Counted from the stretch's first letter, positions 33,086 through 42,819 are shown. The stretch: 63,016 bases of DNA from Pseudomonadales bacterium (GCA_019090615.1 JAHRVQ010000079.1:1-63016); one strand, 5' to 3'. A program made the numbers and translations. Notes: generated from the letters alone by a model not told the origin.

Positions 33086-34087
33086 ATGCGCCATCTGATT
33101 TTTTCGGCTATATTTATCCTGCTAAGCTGCCCTTTGTTCTTCATCCAGGCGCAAGCAAACCCTATCGCCACTAATGCTATTAAACAGTCTGAACCTATTA
33201 AACAGTCTGAACCTGTCAAACAGTCTGAACCTGTCGCCAAAGTGCCAGCCGAAGGGTTGCCAATCGGGCTATTTTTTAATACTCAATCACCGAAGCATTT
33301 ATTTTGGGCGGAAACCAAAACGGGCAAACTACATCTACTAGAAAGAACCACCAACAACACCTACAGCAAACGAAAAACAGTCCAGATTAGCATCGGTAAG
33401 GCAGGTACAGGCAAAATGGTGGAAGGTGATAAAAAAACACCCATCGGGGTTTATCGCCTAAAAAGTTTTTTGTCCGACAACCAGCTCGATAGCTTTTATG
33501 GCGCCGGCGCTTATCCGCTCAATTATCCCAATGTATGGGATAAACTATTATCGAGAACCGGCCACGGAATCTGGCTGCACGGGTTGCCTAAAGGTGTTAA
33601 CCAACGCCCTCTGTTAGACAGCGAGGGCTGCATCATAATCAACAATCAGGCACTAATAGAATTTGGTGAATTGATTAAACCAGGACAAAGCTTAATCGTC
33701 GTCTCAGAAACAATGAACTGGCTCAACGACGGCACTCACCAACCGGACGCAGATATAAACCTGGCTATCGAAAATTGGCTATCAGCCTGGCAAGCAAATG
33801 ATACAGAGACTTATCTCCACAGCTACCACTCAGCTTTTTCAGACAACAAACGTAATTTGCCCGCCTGGCGGATTTATAAGACCCGGGTAAATGCCCAAAA
33901 AAGTTACATCAAGGTCGACCTGTCCGAAGTTAGTATTATCGCCTACCCAGGAGAAAAAAATCTTGTTTCAATGCATTTTTTTCAACGCTATAGAAGTAGC
34001 AATTATAACTGGGCAGGGTGGAAGCAGCTTTTATGGCGCAGAGATGACAGCGGTGGATGGCGAATTTTATATGAAGGTAACGGGTAG
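33086..34087 (+). CDS. Secreted YkuD-domain protein with NTF2-like tail (DpaA/LdtF-like)
   Basis: A 333-residue periplasmic protein. A signal peptide (about 1-24) is followed by a six-residue repeat (IKQSEP, IKQSEP, VKQSEP) at about 32-49. The YkuD domain has H165 in LHGLPKG and the catalytic C182 in SEGC. The last 110 residues look NTF2-like. YkuD plus NTF2 is the arrangement of E. coli YafK/LdtF (DpaA), which detaches Braun lipoprotein from peptidoglycan rather than making 3-3 cross-links; which activity applies here is inference. A putative M14 peptidase lipoprotein follows after six bases, so the two form an operon. Confidence 0.88.
   Translation: MRHLIFSAIFILLSCPLFFIQAQANPIATNAIKQSEPIKQSEPVKQSEPVAKVPAEGLPIGLFFNTQSPKHLFWAETKTGKLHLLERTTNNTYSKRKTVQISIGKAGTGKMVEGDKKTPIGVYRLKSFLSDNQLDSFYGAGAYPLNYPNVWDKLLSRTGHGIWLHGLPKGVNQRPLLDSEGCIIINNQALIEFGELIKPGQSLIVVSETMNWLNDGTHQPDADINLAIENWLSAWQANDTETYLHSYHSAFSDNKRNLPAWRIYKTRVNAQKSYIKVDLSEVSIIAYPGEKNLVSMHFFQRYRSSNYNWAGWKQLLWRRDDSGGWRILYEGNG
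33179..33232 (+). repeat. 18-bp in-frame array, 3 copies
   Basis: ATTAAACAGTCTGAACCT occurs at 33179 and 33197, and GTCAAACAGTCTGAACCT at 33215. They encode IKQSEP, IKQSEP and VKQSEP in the linker after the signal peptide. The first two copies are identical, so expansion is recent. Confidence 0.9.
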
Positions 34088-34093
34088 TTATTC

Positions 34094-35185
34094 ATGGCAT
34101 TAATAAGCGCCAACAAATATACATTGCCACTTTTTTTTGTTCTGCTGTGCTGTCTATCTGCCTGCAACACAACCACCCAATCCAAGCAGAAACTCCAAAC
34201 AGTGGCCCCACATGCGACAGACAGCACCAATGACGTAGCCACCACCAATAAAAAACCTGTTGATTACAAGCCAACTGCGACTACACCGAAACCCCAGGAA
34301 CCTCAGAAACCCCAAACACCAATGCCGACAGCTGCCAACCCTGCCAGCAAATTACCTGCTGGACACTCCGTCGAGTTACCGGTCAAATTACCTGCCAAAA
34401 AGCTAATTGTAAAACCTGCTAATCAAGTCATAACAAGGTTATGCAGTGAACTGAGTGCCAAGCTAAGCAGCGTGAGCATGGCAGAATGTTCAGCACTGCA
34501 ATTGACCCACTCGGCCTTCACAATACAACATCGCTCACTCGCCTATAAGGATTATCCTGCCAATTCTGGCCAGCCATCAATCGGTAAAATACTGGTTATC
34601 GGTGGCATCCACGGGGATGAATTTTCTTCTGTTTCAGTCATCGTTAAATGGATGAAGATACTCAATCAACAGCCTTCAAATTTATTTGACTGGCGGTTTA
34701 TACCCTCTGCCAACCCTGACGGTTTATTACAAATTAAGTCCCAACGGCAAAATTATAATGGCGTTGACCTCAATCGTAATTTTCCGACAGCAGACTGGCA
34801 AAATCACGCGCTAAACCATTGGCAAAATGTCACCCATAGGAATCCGCGTCGACGCCCCGGGCCCAGACCCGCCAGCGAACCAGAAACAAAGTGGCTGGTT
34901 GACCAGATCAACACCTTTGCGCCAGAGGTGATTATTACCCTACACGCCCCCTATCATTTGGTAGACTACGACGGGCCACCTTCTGCGCCCGACAACCTGG
35001 GCGGTTTATATTTACGCAGACTCGGCGTATTCCCAGGCTCACTTGGCAACTATGCAGGCAACGATTTAAACAAGCCTGTAGTTACCCTTGAATTAAAATC
35101 TGCGGGGATTATGCCGCTAAAGCAGGAAATCGATCAGATGTGGTACGACCTGGTAATCTGGCTGCAAACTCAACTAAGCCCCTGA
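34094..35185 (+). CDS. M14 family zinc carboxypeptidase lipoprotein (MpaA-like)
   Basis: A 363-residue lipoprotein: the signal peptide ends with lipobox LSAC, then a Pro/Lys/Thr-rich linker (about 25-110) and an M14 peptidase domain. Zinc ligands H173 and E176 sit in GGIHGDE, a further histidine in TLHAP, and the catalytic glutamate in LELKSAG. The VDLNRNFP segment is the arginine-containing substrate-binding motif of the family. It is closest in layout to murein peptide amidase A, but exported, so it probably trims stem peptides in the periplasm. It pairs with the YkuD protein upstream. Confidence 0.85.
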   Translation: MALISANKYTLPLFFVLLCCLSACNTTTQSKQKLQTVAPHATDSTNDVATTNKKPVDYKPTATTPKPQEPQKPQTPMPTAANPASKLPAGHSVELPVKLPAKKLIVKPANQVITRLCSELSAKLSSVSMAECSALQLTHSAFTIQHRSLAYKDYPANSGQPSIGKILVIGGIHGDEFSSVSVIVKWMKILNQQPSNLFDWRFIPSANPDGLLQIKSQRQNYNGVDLNRNFPTADWQNHALNHWQNVTHRNPRRRPGPRPASEPETKWLVDQINTFAPEVIITLHAPYHLVDYDGPPSAPDNLGGLYLRRLGVFPGSLGNYAGNDLNKPVVTLELKSAGIMPLKQEIDQMWYDLVIWLQTQLSP

Positions 35186-35196
35186 GCCTTAAAATT

Positions 35197-35271
35197 TATA
35201 GCTCGAAAACCTATAGCTCGAAAACCTATAACTCGAAAACCTATAACTCGAAAACTTATAACTCAAAAGTT
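35197..35271. repeat. 15-bp tandem array, 5 copies
   Basis: TATAGCTCGAAAACC at 35197 and 35212, TATAACTCGAAAACC at 35227, TATAACTCGAAAACT at 35242 and TATAACTCAAAAGTT at 35257. Copies decay toward the 3' end. It lies 53 bp before the haemoglobin gene. Confidence 0.9.
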
Positions 35272-35323
35272 AATAGCCCAGCTAACTACATAACCTCTGA
35301 TTAAAATAAAAGCGACGTTTAGT

Positions 35324-35797
35324 ATGCCAAATGCCCCATCAAATACCAAACCAGCAGCTGCCAACGAAGCAAACTCCGACGCCCCAGCTGAGCAGGCACC
35401 AAGTTTATATGAACGAATCGGAGGCAGCCCAGCCGTCCAGCGTCTGGTAACTCTATTTTACTACCATATGAACAGCCTGCCCGAAGCGCAACATATTCGT
35501 TCGTTACACCCGCCCGATTTAAGTGAATCGCAACAAAAACTCTATCAGTATTTTACCGGTTGGTTTGGCGGCCCACCACTTTTTGTAGAACGATATGGCC
35601 ATCCACGACTGCGCGCCAGGCATAAACATGTAGCCATCGGTATTGCCGAACGAGATGCCTGGCTTAGTTGTATTGACAAGGCGCTGGCAGAAATGAATCT
35701 TTCAGCCAGATTAACCACTGATCTGTTAGACAAAATTAGCCCTATGGCCGACCATATGCGTAATATGGATGAAGATGAGCCCCTTTCGGACTGCTAA
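35324..35797 (+). CDS. Group II truncated haemoglobin
   Basis: A 157-residue protein with an Ala/Pro/Asn-rich N-terminal extension (1-25) and a 2-over-2 globin. GGPPLFVERYGHPRLRARH carries the proximal histidine H100, with the B10-region tyrosines YY at 46-47 and W113 at G8 as in TrHbO. Such proteins bind O2 or NO and protect against nitrosative or oxidative stress. The RpoE/ChrR pair elsewhere in the window hints at a stress-exposed lifestyle, but there is no evidence of a link. The extension is unusual for the family and probably disordered. Confidence 0.92.
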   Translation: MPNAPSNTKPAAANEANSDAPAEQAPSLYERIGGSPAVQRLVTLFYYHMNSLPEAQHIRSLHPPDLSESQQKLYQYFTGWFGGPPLFVERYGHPRLRARHKHVAIGIAERDAWLSCIDKALAEMNLSARLTTDLLDKISPMADHMRNMDEDEPLSDC

Positions 35798-35904
35798 TCG
35801 AAATTTGAATTGCTGATACATGCTTGAATAAAGTCGCATCAACCGATTTTACTGTTGCAGCTGTGACTGAAAATAAAATCACCTAGAGTAATTTGCCCAG
35901 CGCA

Positions 35905-36528
35905 ATGAATAGTCAAAGTATCATAATCGGCATAACAGGTGCTTCTGGTTCTGGCAAAACATTAATCACTAAAAAACTGACTGAGCACTTTGACCCAACG
36001 GAAGTAGCTGTGCTGAGTGAAGACCGCTATTACAAAAACCTGTTGGACCTGCCCATCAGCAAAAGGCCGCTGCATAACTTTGACCATCCTGATGCCTTCG
36101 ATCATTACCTGTTAGAACAACAACTAACCAGCCTCAGAGCAGGTAAAAAAGTCTTTGTGCCACAATATGATTATAAGTTGCACTTACGCAAAAAAGAGGC
36201 GCAAGTTATCCTGCCCGCTAAATTCATTCTACTTGAAGGGATTTTAATATTTACCAGCCCTGCTTTACGACAGGCAATGGACATCAAAATATTTGTCGAT
36301 ACGCCACTCGATATTTGTCTGCTAAGGCGCCTACAACGAGATACTCTCCAGCGCGGCCGATCCGTGCAATCAATTCTTGAGCAATATCAACAAACTGTCC
36401 GGCCAATGTATTTCAAATTTATTGAACCCACTAAACAATATGCAGATATAATCATTCCTCATGGCGGTGAAAATACTATAGCAATGGACATACTGCAAAG
36501 CAGGATACAATCAATGTTATTGCAATAG
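35905..36528 (+). CDS. udk: Uridine kinase
   Basis: A 207-residue P-loop kinase that phosphorylates uridine and cytidine to UMP and CMP. Walker A is GASGSGKT (K18, T19), followed by SEDRYYK, NFDHPDAFD and a lid with RRLQRDTLQRGRS, all typical of Udk. I use ATG 35905; an in-frame TTG at 35893 is possible but no ribosome-binding site favours it. It complements the purine salvage group at 42-46 kb. Confidence 0.92.
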   Translation: MNSQSIIIGITGASGSGKTLITKKLTEHFDPTEVAVLSEDRYYKNLLDLPISKRPLHNFDHPDAFDHYLLEQQLTSLRAGKKVFVPQYDYKLHLRKKEAQVILPAKFILLEGILIFTSPALRQAMDIKIFVDTPLDICLLRRLQRDTLQRGRSVQSILEQYQQTVRPMYFKFIEPTKQYADIIIPHGGENTIAMDILQSRIQSMLLQ

Positions 36529-36558
36529 CCCAAAAAATTCTCCGCATCCCTCTCCAAG

Positions 36559-37365
36559 TTGGAACAAACATTGCCAAAAACTAAATATTATGTCGTCTGG
36601 GAAGGTCGAGAAAAAGGTATTTTCACTGATTGGCCAACAGTGCAAAAGTTAGTATCTGGCTATCCCAAAGCAAAACATAAGAGCTATAAGACGCAAGCTG
36701 AAGCGGAAGCGGCTTTTGCTAGCCGTCCAAAAGTCGCGCCACCACGACAAAAAAAAACCCCGCAAAACCTGGCTAGTAGCAACCAGTCTGCAAAAAAAAA
36801 CGCCCATGCCTCAAATGCCACAGCCAGCATCGATACAACGTTTGATATTCATATTTATTGCGACGGTGGTTGTGATCCAAATCCCGGCAAATCAGGGTCA
36901 GGTGTCGCGTTATACCAAGGCCTCAAAGTAAAACAGCTCTATTATGGACTATACAATCCAAACGGCACCAACAATACTGCCGAGCTTCATGCACTACATC
37001 AATCGATGCGCCTGTCCGTTGACTACCTGGCCAAAGGGTTAAAAGTGCAAATATTAGCTGATAGTAGCTATGCACTTAAGGCCATGACCCAATGGGCCGC
37101 TGGCTGGCAAAAACGCGGCTGGAAACGTAAAACTGGCGAACTAGCAAATGCCCAACTAATTCAAACAATGTATGAAGTTTATCTAAGCCTTGATAACCAG
37201 GTAAAAGATAACCAGGTAAAATTTCAACATATAAAGGCACATGCAGGTACCGAAGGTAATGAACTTGCAGACCGTCTCTGCTTACTGGCCATCCGGCATA
37301 AAATGGTTGAATTTAAAGCCTATTCAGGCACTGAAACTGTTAACCAATTGCTCGATTTAAGCTAG
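36559..37365 (+). CDS. rnhA: RNase HI with N-terminal viroplasmin/hybrid-binding domain
   Basis: A 268-residue eukaryote-type RNase H1 layout. The N-terminal hybrid-binding domain (KYYVVWEGREKGIFTDWPTV, about 9-55) is joined by a basic linker to an RNase H domain with D102, E142, D168 and D238 as the catalytic DEDD set. It removes RNA from RNA:DNA hybrids. Residues 212-221 are a five-residue in-frame duplication (DNQVK twice, bases 37192-37221). The frame opens with TTG at 36559; no ATG lies before the conserved part, so TTG (36559 or 36571) must serve. It follows udk by 30 bp. Confidence 0.9.
   Translation: MEQTLPKTKYYVVWEGREKGIFTDWPTVQKLVSGYPKAKHKSYKTQAEAEAAFASRPKVAPPRQKKTPQNLASSNQSAKKNAHASNATASIDTTFDIHIYCDGGCDPNPGKSGSGVALYQGLKVKQLYYGLYNPNGTNNTAELHALHQSMRLSVDYLAKGLKVQILADSSYALKAMTQWAAGWQKRGWKRKTGELANAQLIQTMYEVYLSLDNQVKDNQVKFQHIKAHAGTEGNELADRLCLLAIRHKMVEFKAYSGTETVNQLLDLS
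37192..37221 (+). repeat. 15-bp in-frame perfect duplication in rnhA
   Basis: GATAACCAGGTAAAA occurs twice with no mismatch (37192-37206 and 37207-37221), encoding DNQVK DNQVK. The identity indicates a very recent event. Confidence 0.9.
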
Positions 37366-37479
37366 TACCAAACGCTATTAGGTACATTAAAAAGCCAATT
37401 TATGGTTATAAAATGCGTGCCTTTTTATGTCTATACTCAATAAGGAGAACATTAAACCTCATAGTGGTAACGGCAAATA

Positions 37480-40400
37480 ATGAAAAATATCCAATTTCAT
37501 AATACTGTGGCGCTGCAAATCAGTTTTATTTCGATTTGTTTAGTCACAGCAGTTGTGAGCTATTTTGGCTATCAAGGATATCAAACAGAATCGGCAAGGA
37601 AAGCCTCCAATCTAGCAACTGAACTTCTATCTGTGGTCAAAACCACAGCAGCACAACTCGACCTCAATCTACACGAAGAAATTTATCTGACGCCTGACGA
37701 CAGTTTGCACGGCAAACAGGAACTGGGGCAGATACAGGTAATTTTGGCTTCTATTAAGCACATCAATGGTCTGAATAATGGCCATAGCAGCCCGATATAT
37801 ACCTTACGTAAAACTTCAGACTTTAATCAGACCAGCGAAATCGAATTTGTTGCGATGAGCGATCCCGATAAAGGTACAAACTTTTACACCGGCACCCGAA
37901 TGCTAATCGAGGGATTTCAGCTGAATGCCTTTGAAGGTGCAGCAGGGGTCACGCCTATCTATCATGATAGTGATGGTGCCTGGATTTCAGCCGTTGTACC
38001 ACTACGCAAAGATAATTCTGTGATTGGCATTGTCCAGGCTGACAAGCGCGTTGACAGCTACTTTGAGCAGCTTGTAGATTTGAAACAGGATTATCTGATA
38101 ACAGCTACTGTATTAATAATTATCAGCGCGTTTTTTTCCTGGTTAGCTGCAATGTATACAACCACTTATATCTATGGCTATTCGACCAGACCACTCAAAT
38201 ACATCTCCCAGGCAATTCATGCCATTACTCAGGGAGATTATCAATATCGAATTAGAGACCAGCGTAACGATCAGTTTAATCAGGTTTATTCTGACTTCAA
38301 TAAAATGGCCGACGAAATAGACCAGGCCAATATGAACAGACTGCAACAACTAAGCGACCTAGAACAGCACAATAAAGACCTTGCTCTCTCAAGCAACACT
38401 AAAACAATTTCTCTTAACGCGAAAAACAACTTCCTGGCAAATTTGAGCCATGAAATTCGCACCCCCATGACCTCAATTATGGGTTTCACTAAAGTACTAT
38501 TACAACAAAACCAGAAACAGGCAAACGAATTACTATTACACCGTATATCTAATGCTTCCGACAACCTTATGCGACTGGTTAACCAGACCCTGGATCTGTC
38601 GAAACTGGAATCGGGGCAAATTGAACTAAATATCAAAGAATATGACCTTTACTCTGAATTAGTAGAACTGATACAAATGAATGGTGAGAAGGTTGCCGAA
38701 AAGCATATTGATCTAATTCTAAAGATAACCCGACCACTACCAAAACGCATCCTTGGCGATTGTTTGCGTACCAGCGAAGTAATACTGAATTTAATTAGCA
38801 ATGCGATCAAATTCACTCATAACGGTTATGTACAAATTAATATTGACTATAAACTTGCAGCAGATAATTCGTTAGATCTGATTATCGAAGTAAGCGATAC
38901 TGGTGTGGGCATGACAAAAGAGGCCTGCCAGCATATCTTCAACCCCTTCACACAAGCTGATAGCTCTATTTCTCAATCCTATGGCGGTACCGGCCTGGGG
39001 CTAACAATCGCCAAGGAAATAACCGAGCAAATGCGAGGATCAATAACGGTAAAGAGTGAACTGGGAGTTGGCAGCACTTTTCGAGCAATTTTAAAACAAC
39101 AGCCATCTCAGTCTCCAGCAATCGAAGATATCGACCAGAACACCAGGACGCTGTTGGCCAACAAACGTTTTCTTATTATCGAAGACTGCCCCGCCATAGT
39201 TAATTTGCTTACCGACTCATGCGCAAAATATGCTATTGAATGTGAAGCTACCAACGAAATTTCAACAGCACCCAACCTCTATCATCAAGCACGGGCACAG
39301 GGCCAGGGTTTCGATGGCATAATACTCGACTGGCCACTGGTTGAAAATAATGTCGAACGCTCTATGCAATTGTTAGCTGAGCAAGGAATAAAAGACCTGC
39401 CCATATTTATTATGCTGCCTTATAACCATTTGCATGAATTCACCAGCCAATACGATGCGCTGATTACCAAACCTTTAATAGAAGCAGAGGTTATCGATGC
39501 CTTTGTTGAGTACTTCCAGATAGACGAAGCCAACGCAGTCAACAAAGTCAACGACATAGCTGCTAGCGCCACGGAATTGAATCCAGCAACGGACGCCGCC
39601 CAATCCCACGAAAATCAACGAATACTTGTGGTAGAAGACAATATAAACAATCAGGTTTTAATCGAATATTTACTCGACGACTATGGCATTGCCTTTGATC
39701 TAGCCGAAAATGGCCAACAGGCATTAGATAAAATGCAAAACACAAATTACGACCTGGTGCTGATGGATGTGCAGATGCCAATTATGGATGGCCTGACCGC
39801 TACTACCTGTATTCGCGAAAACCTGGACAAAACAGCCATGCCTGTGGTGGCGCTCACAGCCAATACAACACCTAACGATTGTCTCCGAATTAAGGAAGTA
39901 GGGATGAACGATATCGTCCCCAAACCGGTCGATACCAGCTTATTGTATAGCGTTCTCGACAGCTATCTAGCAAATACTTCACCCTCAACCAATAAAATGT
40001 CTTCGCCTAACGAGCAGAGAGACCTGCTACATAACGAACTAGAAACAGGACCGACAGAACTTGATACCTGTTATGTTACGTCGGCCGACAAAAAAATTCT
40101 GATCGTCGAGGATAATAAAAATAATCAACAACTCATCAGCTATATGCTTGAGGATATCGGTATCGAATTTTCTCTTGCTGATAATGGCCAACACGCCATA
40201 TCGTTATTGGAATCCGATAGCTTCGGCCTCATACTAATGGATATGCAAATGCCCATAATGGATGGTATTAGCGCAACGCAGTTCATCCGCAAAAACAGCC
40301 TTTACGATAAAATACCGATCATTGCCATGACGGCTAATACCAGTGCCGAAGATGAAGAAAGTTGCCTCGCAGCAGGTATGGATGGCATGGTTGCAAAACC

Positions 40401-40536
40401 CATCGACTTCGATCTATTTAACTCACTGCTACAAACCTATGTTGAAACAACCGATATCAATCAATGGCAGGCAAATAATTTCAGCAAAAGCCGAGCAAAT
40501 GCGCATTTAAGCCAAACAAAATCTTCTCGACCGTAA
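37480..40536 (+). CDS. Membrane hybrid histidine kinase with three receiver domains
   Basis: A 1018-residue kinase. TM1 (about 12-33) and TM2 (about 207-230) flank a periplasmic sensor domain; then HAMP (about 235-290), HisKA with H324 in LSHEIRTPM, HATPase_c (GTGLGLTIAKEI) and three receivers: a divergent one with D617 (ILDWPLV) and two canonical ones with D763 (LMDVQMPIMDG) and D921 (LMDMQMPIMDG). No HPt domain is present, so phosphotransfer would need a separate HPt protein. A response regulator of unknown output is convergent at 40605 and may be its partner. The sensed signal is unknown. Confidence 0.9.
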   Translation: MKNIQFHNTVALQISFISICLVTAVVSYFGYQGYQTESARKASNLATELLSVVKTTAAQLDLNLHEEIYLTPDDSLHGKQELGQIQVILASIKHINGLNNGHSSPIYTLRKTSDFNQTSEIEFVAMSDPDKGTNFYTGTRMLIEGFQLNAFEGAAGVTPIYHDSDGAWISAVVPLRKDNSVIGIVQADKRVDSYFEQLVDLKQDYLITATVLIIISAFFSWLAAMYTTTYIYGYSTRPLKYISQAIHAITQGDYQYRIRDQRNDQFNQVYSDFNKMADEIDQANMNRLQQLSDLEQHNKDLALSSNTKTISLNAKNNFLANLSHEIRTPMTSIMGFTKVLLQQNQKQANELLLHRISNASDNLMRLVNQTLDLSKLESGQIELNIKEYDLYSELVELIQMNGEKVAEKHIDLILKITRPLPKRILGDCLRTSEVILNLISNAIKFTHNGYVQINIDYKLAADNSLDLIIEVSDTGVGMTKEACQHIFNPFTQADSSISQSYGGTGLGLTIAKEITEQMRGSITVKSELGVGSTFRAILKQQPSQSPAIEDIDQNTRTLLANKRFLIIEDCPAIVNLLTDSCAKYAIECEATNEISTAPNLYHQARAQGQGFDGIILDWPLVENNVERSMQLLAEQGIKDLPIFIMLPYNHLHEFTSQYDALITKPLIEAEVIDAFVEYFQIDEANAVNKVNDIAASATELNPATDAAQSHENQRILVVEDNINNQVLIEYLLDDYGIAFDLAENGQQALDKMQNTNYDLVLMDVQMPIMDGLTATTCIRENLDKTAMPVVALTANTTPNDCLRIKEVGMNDIVPKPVDTSLLYSVLDSYLANTSPSTNKMSSPNEQRDLLHNELETGPTELDTCYVTSADKKILIVEDNKNNQQLISYMLEDIGIEFSLADNGQHAISLLESDSFGLILMDMQMPIMDGISATQFIRKNSLYDKIPIIAMTANTSAEDEESCLAAGMDGMVAKPIDFDLFNSLLQTYVETTDINQWQANNFSKSRANAHLSQTKSSRP

Positions 40537-40604
40537 TAGAGCTGGACTGCTTATATTGATCTATTTATATTGACACGCCAATCGATGCCATTTAAATAGA
40601 GCTA

Positions 40605-41819
40605 TTATTCAAACAGCTCTATCGAATCATCAGTTTGTTCTACAACATTAAGCAGTTTTTCTTGCCCAGAGATAAATGCATCAAGCAAATCATCATGGGT
40701 TGACATCGTTTCTTCAAGACTCTCTAACACAAAGGACAGTGATTCCTTGATTTCACAACCTACATCTAGTTCATCAAGAGATGAAGTAATTGAGGATTCA
40801 ATTTTATCCAGCAGGTACTTCTCCTGATCCTCTTCCAGGCTCATACGCATTAATTCAATACTCAAATCCTGAATCGTCATCGCCATCAATTCAGCACCAC
40901 GTTTTCGGTTGGTGACAATCAATTCCGCCAATTTAAACAGGTTTTTTCGAATACCATTAAAAGCATGTTTTAAATCGTCACTTTGATCCACCAGCGCCTT
41001 ACGTGTTGTTAGTGCACTCAAGCGCGTATTGGCCGCAGACAACAGCAGCGGCACTAAATCTTTGATCCGCCCATAGCGCTCCATATTATCCAGCGGCATA
41101 TTTTTGATGAGGATAGTAATTGCTGAAAAATGCACCAGGGTACGACAACCAAAATCCATAAAACGCCGTTCACGATTACTCATATCAAGGAGTTCCTGCT
41201 CAAGCGGGCTAATGGTCCCTTCTGAGGCAAAACCCTCATGTCCAGTATTAGTATCAACCCGCACAGCGATATCAAGATCTAGTCGATCGGCAGTTTCCAG
41301 CAAGCCCTCTATCGTATCCTCTACGGTGGTATAACCTATGGTTTTTTCCATATAGGCCATAGCCACGCCGATTTCGCTGGTGCCAGTCAACGCAGAATGT
41401 ACAGTGGCTTGCGCCAACCGATACTGGTTGCGTAATTCATGCCGATCACGGTGATAGCTACCCAGTACGCGCAATCTGGCAACCAGATCCTGTGATTCAA
41501 AGGGTTTAGTCAAATAATCATCAGCCCCCGCCTCATATCCCTGCATTCTTTGTTGCAATGAACCATGACCAGACAGAAAAACAATCGGCGTTTCTTCAGT
41601 TTCGGGCAAACCACGTAATTCCTCGCATACCTGATAACCGTTCGCACCGGGCATTTCCACATCTAGAAGAATAATATCTGGCACTATATCGAGCGCCTTT
41701 TTGATACCCGACTCGCCCTCATCGGCCGACTCAACTTTGAACCCGTTGGGCTCCAATGCCTGCCGAACGATAGTATGAACCAAATGATCGTCATCTATAA
41801 TTAGTACTCGAATGGGCAT
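40605..41819 (-). CDS. Response regulator with uncharacterised alpha-helical output
   Basis: A 404-residue protein: a canonical N-terminal receiver (D53 in ILLDVEMPGANGYQV, LSGHGS, and K of YLTKPFE), then about 270 residues without a DNA-binding, GGDEF, EAL or HD-GYP motif that I can see. The middle (about 145-290) may be a sensor-like or GAF-like fold, and the end is a long acidic helical region. It may act by protein-protein contact. It is convergent with the three-receiver kinase, 68 bp apart. Confidence 0.8.
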   Translation of the reverse strand: MPIRVLIIDDDHLVHTIVRQALEPNGFKVESADEGESGIKKALDIVPDIILLDVEMPGANGYQVCEELRGLPETEETPIVFLSGHGSLQQRMQGYEAGADDYLTKPFESQDLVARLRVLGSYHRDRHELRNQYRLAQATVHSALTGTSEIGVAMAYMEKTIGYTTVEDTIEGLLETADRLDLDIAVRVDTNTGHEGFASEGTISPLEQELLDMSNRERRFMDFGCRTLVHFSAITILIKNMPLDNMERYGRIKDLVPLLLSAANTRLSALTTRKALVDQSDDLKHAFNGIRKNLFKLAELIVTNRKRGAELMAMTIQDLSIELMRMSLEEDQEKYLLDKIESSITSSLDELDVGCEIKESLSFVLESLEETMSTHDDLLDAFISGQEKLLNVVEQTDDSIELFE

Positions 41820-42087
41820 GGAAATTCCCGTGTTATCTATCAGTCTAAAATCACTGGGCAGAACTAAATGCAGTAGTCTAAATATAGACGAATGATCCTG
41901 GAAACCTCAGTTGAGAGTAAAAAATATACCCAGGGCTCTAGCCAGCCGGGGAATTTTGATAATGCCTGTTGACACACAGGGCCTCCCTATCGCCAGCACC
42001 AAAATAACGTACAGCAGCTGCCAATATTTACAACCAGTAGCTGACAATTTGGACGGACAGGTTATTGGTAATTTAGGCTTCGGGCGC

Positions 42088-42645
42088 CTAAAGCAATAAA
42101 TCAAAGATGCTGGCGAGTTCCGGCTTACCCGTACGGATTTCCTGATCCGTTAAACCAGATAATTCATGGGGGAAAACTAGCCATTTATCCGTTGTTTGTA
42201 CATAGTAGTTGGGCATAATATTGGTCATATTGCTGTCTGGTTTAAAATAAGGACAGGCGATACGTACTTCCGTCGGCATATTTAAACCGGTCCGCTGCGA
42301 TAATTGCTCAAGCAAAGCTTCTAGACTTCGTCCCGTATCAAACACATCATCAACAATCAACAAACTATCTACCGACCGAATGTTTTGTATAAGATATTCC
42401 AGCCCATGTACCTCGATCTCCCTTGCTTGCTGGCCGATACCAAAATAAGAGGATGTTCGTACTGCAATATGATCCGTGGTTACCTTTTTAAAGTCGAAAA
42501 ACTCCTGTACCGCAATAGCAACAGGCGCACCACCACGCCATATGCCTACAATACATTGTGGGCGAAAACCATCAGCGAGAACTTTTGCCGCCAGACGATA
42601 TGAATCCTCCAGTAATTGGTTAGCAGAAATAAACGTTTTTTCCAT
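42088..42645 (-). CDS. Purine phosphoribosyltransferase (Hpt-like)
   Basis: A 185-residue type I phosphoribosyltransferase. The PRPP-binding motif LLIVDDVFDTGRS has the acidic pair D99-D100, and WRGG near residue 37 is the conserved PRPP loop. It converts a purine base (hypoxanthine, guanine or xanthine) plus PRPP to the nucleotide. The long C-terminal part with WLVFPHEL resembles the hypoxanthine/xanthine branch, but the base specificity cannot be read with certainty. It is divergent from nupC across 174 bp, which suggests shared regulation of salvage. Confidence 0.85.
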   Translation of the reverse strand: MEKTFISANQLLEDSYRLAAKVLADGFRPQCIVGIWRGGAPVAIAVQEFFDFKKVTTDHIAVRTSSYFGIGQQAREIEVHGLEYLIQNIRSVDSLLIVDDVFDTGRSLEALLEQLSQRTGLNMPTEVRIACPYFKPDSNMTNIMPNYYVQTTDKWLVFPHELSGLTDQEIRTGKPELASIFDLLL

Positions 42646-42819
42646 TATGACTCCGAATCAACTCACGCCTATACTAGCCTGACAGTTTATCTGGTGTGCA
42701 AAACAAACCACCTGGCAGCTTGCGAGCTTCCACCTCAGGTTATATATTCGCCCACATAGAATACAAGATTATTCCTCTCATATCTGTTCTAACCAACCTT
42801 ATCGAAGGAGCCATTTAAC

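Noticed and set aside
41820-42087. Overlapping 62- and 65-codon frames on both strands between the response regulator and the phosphoribosyltransferase
   Set aside because: Neither has a ribosome-binding site or recognisable sequence, and each is the mirror of the other.
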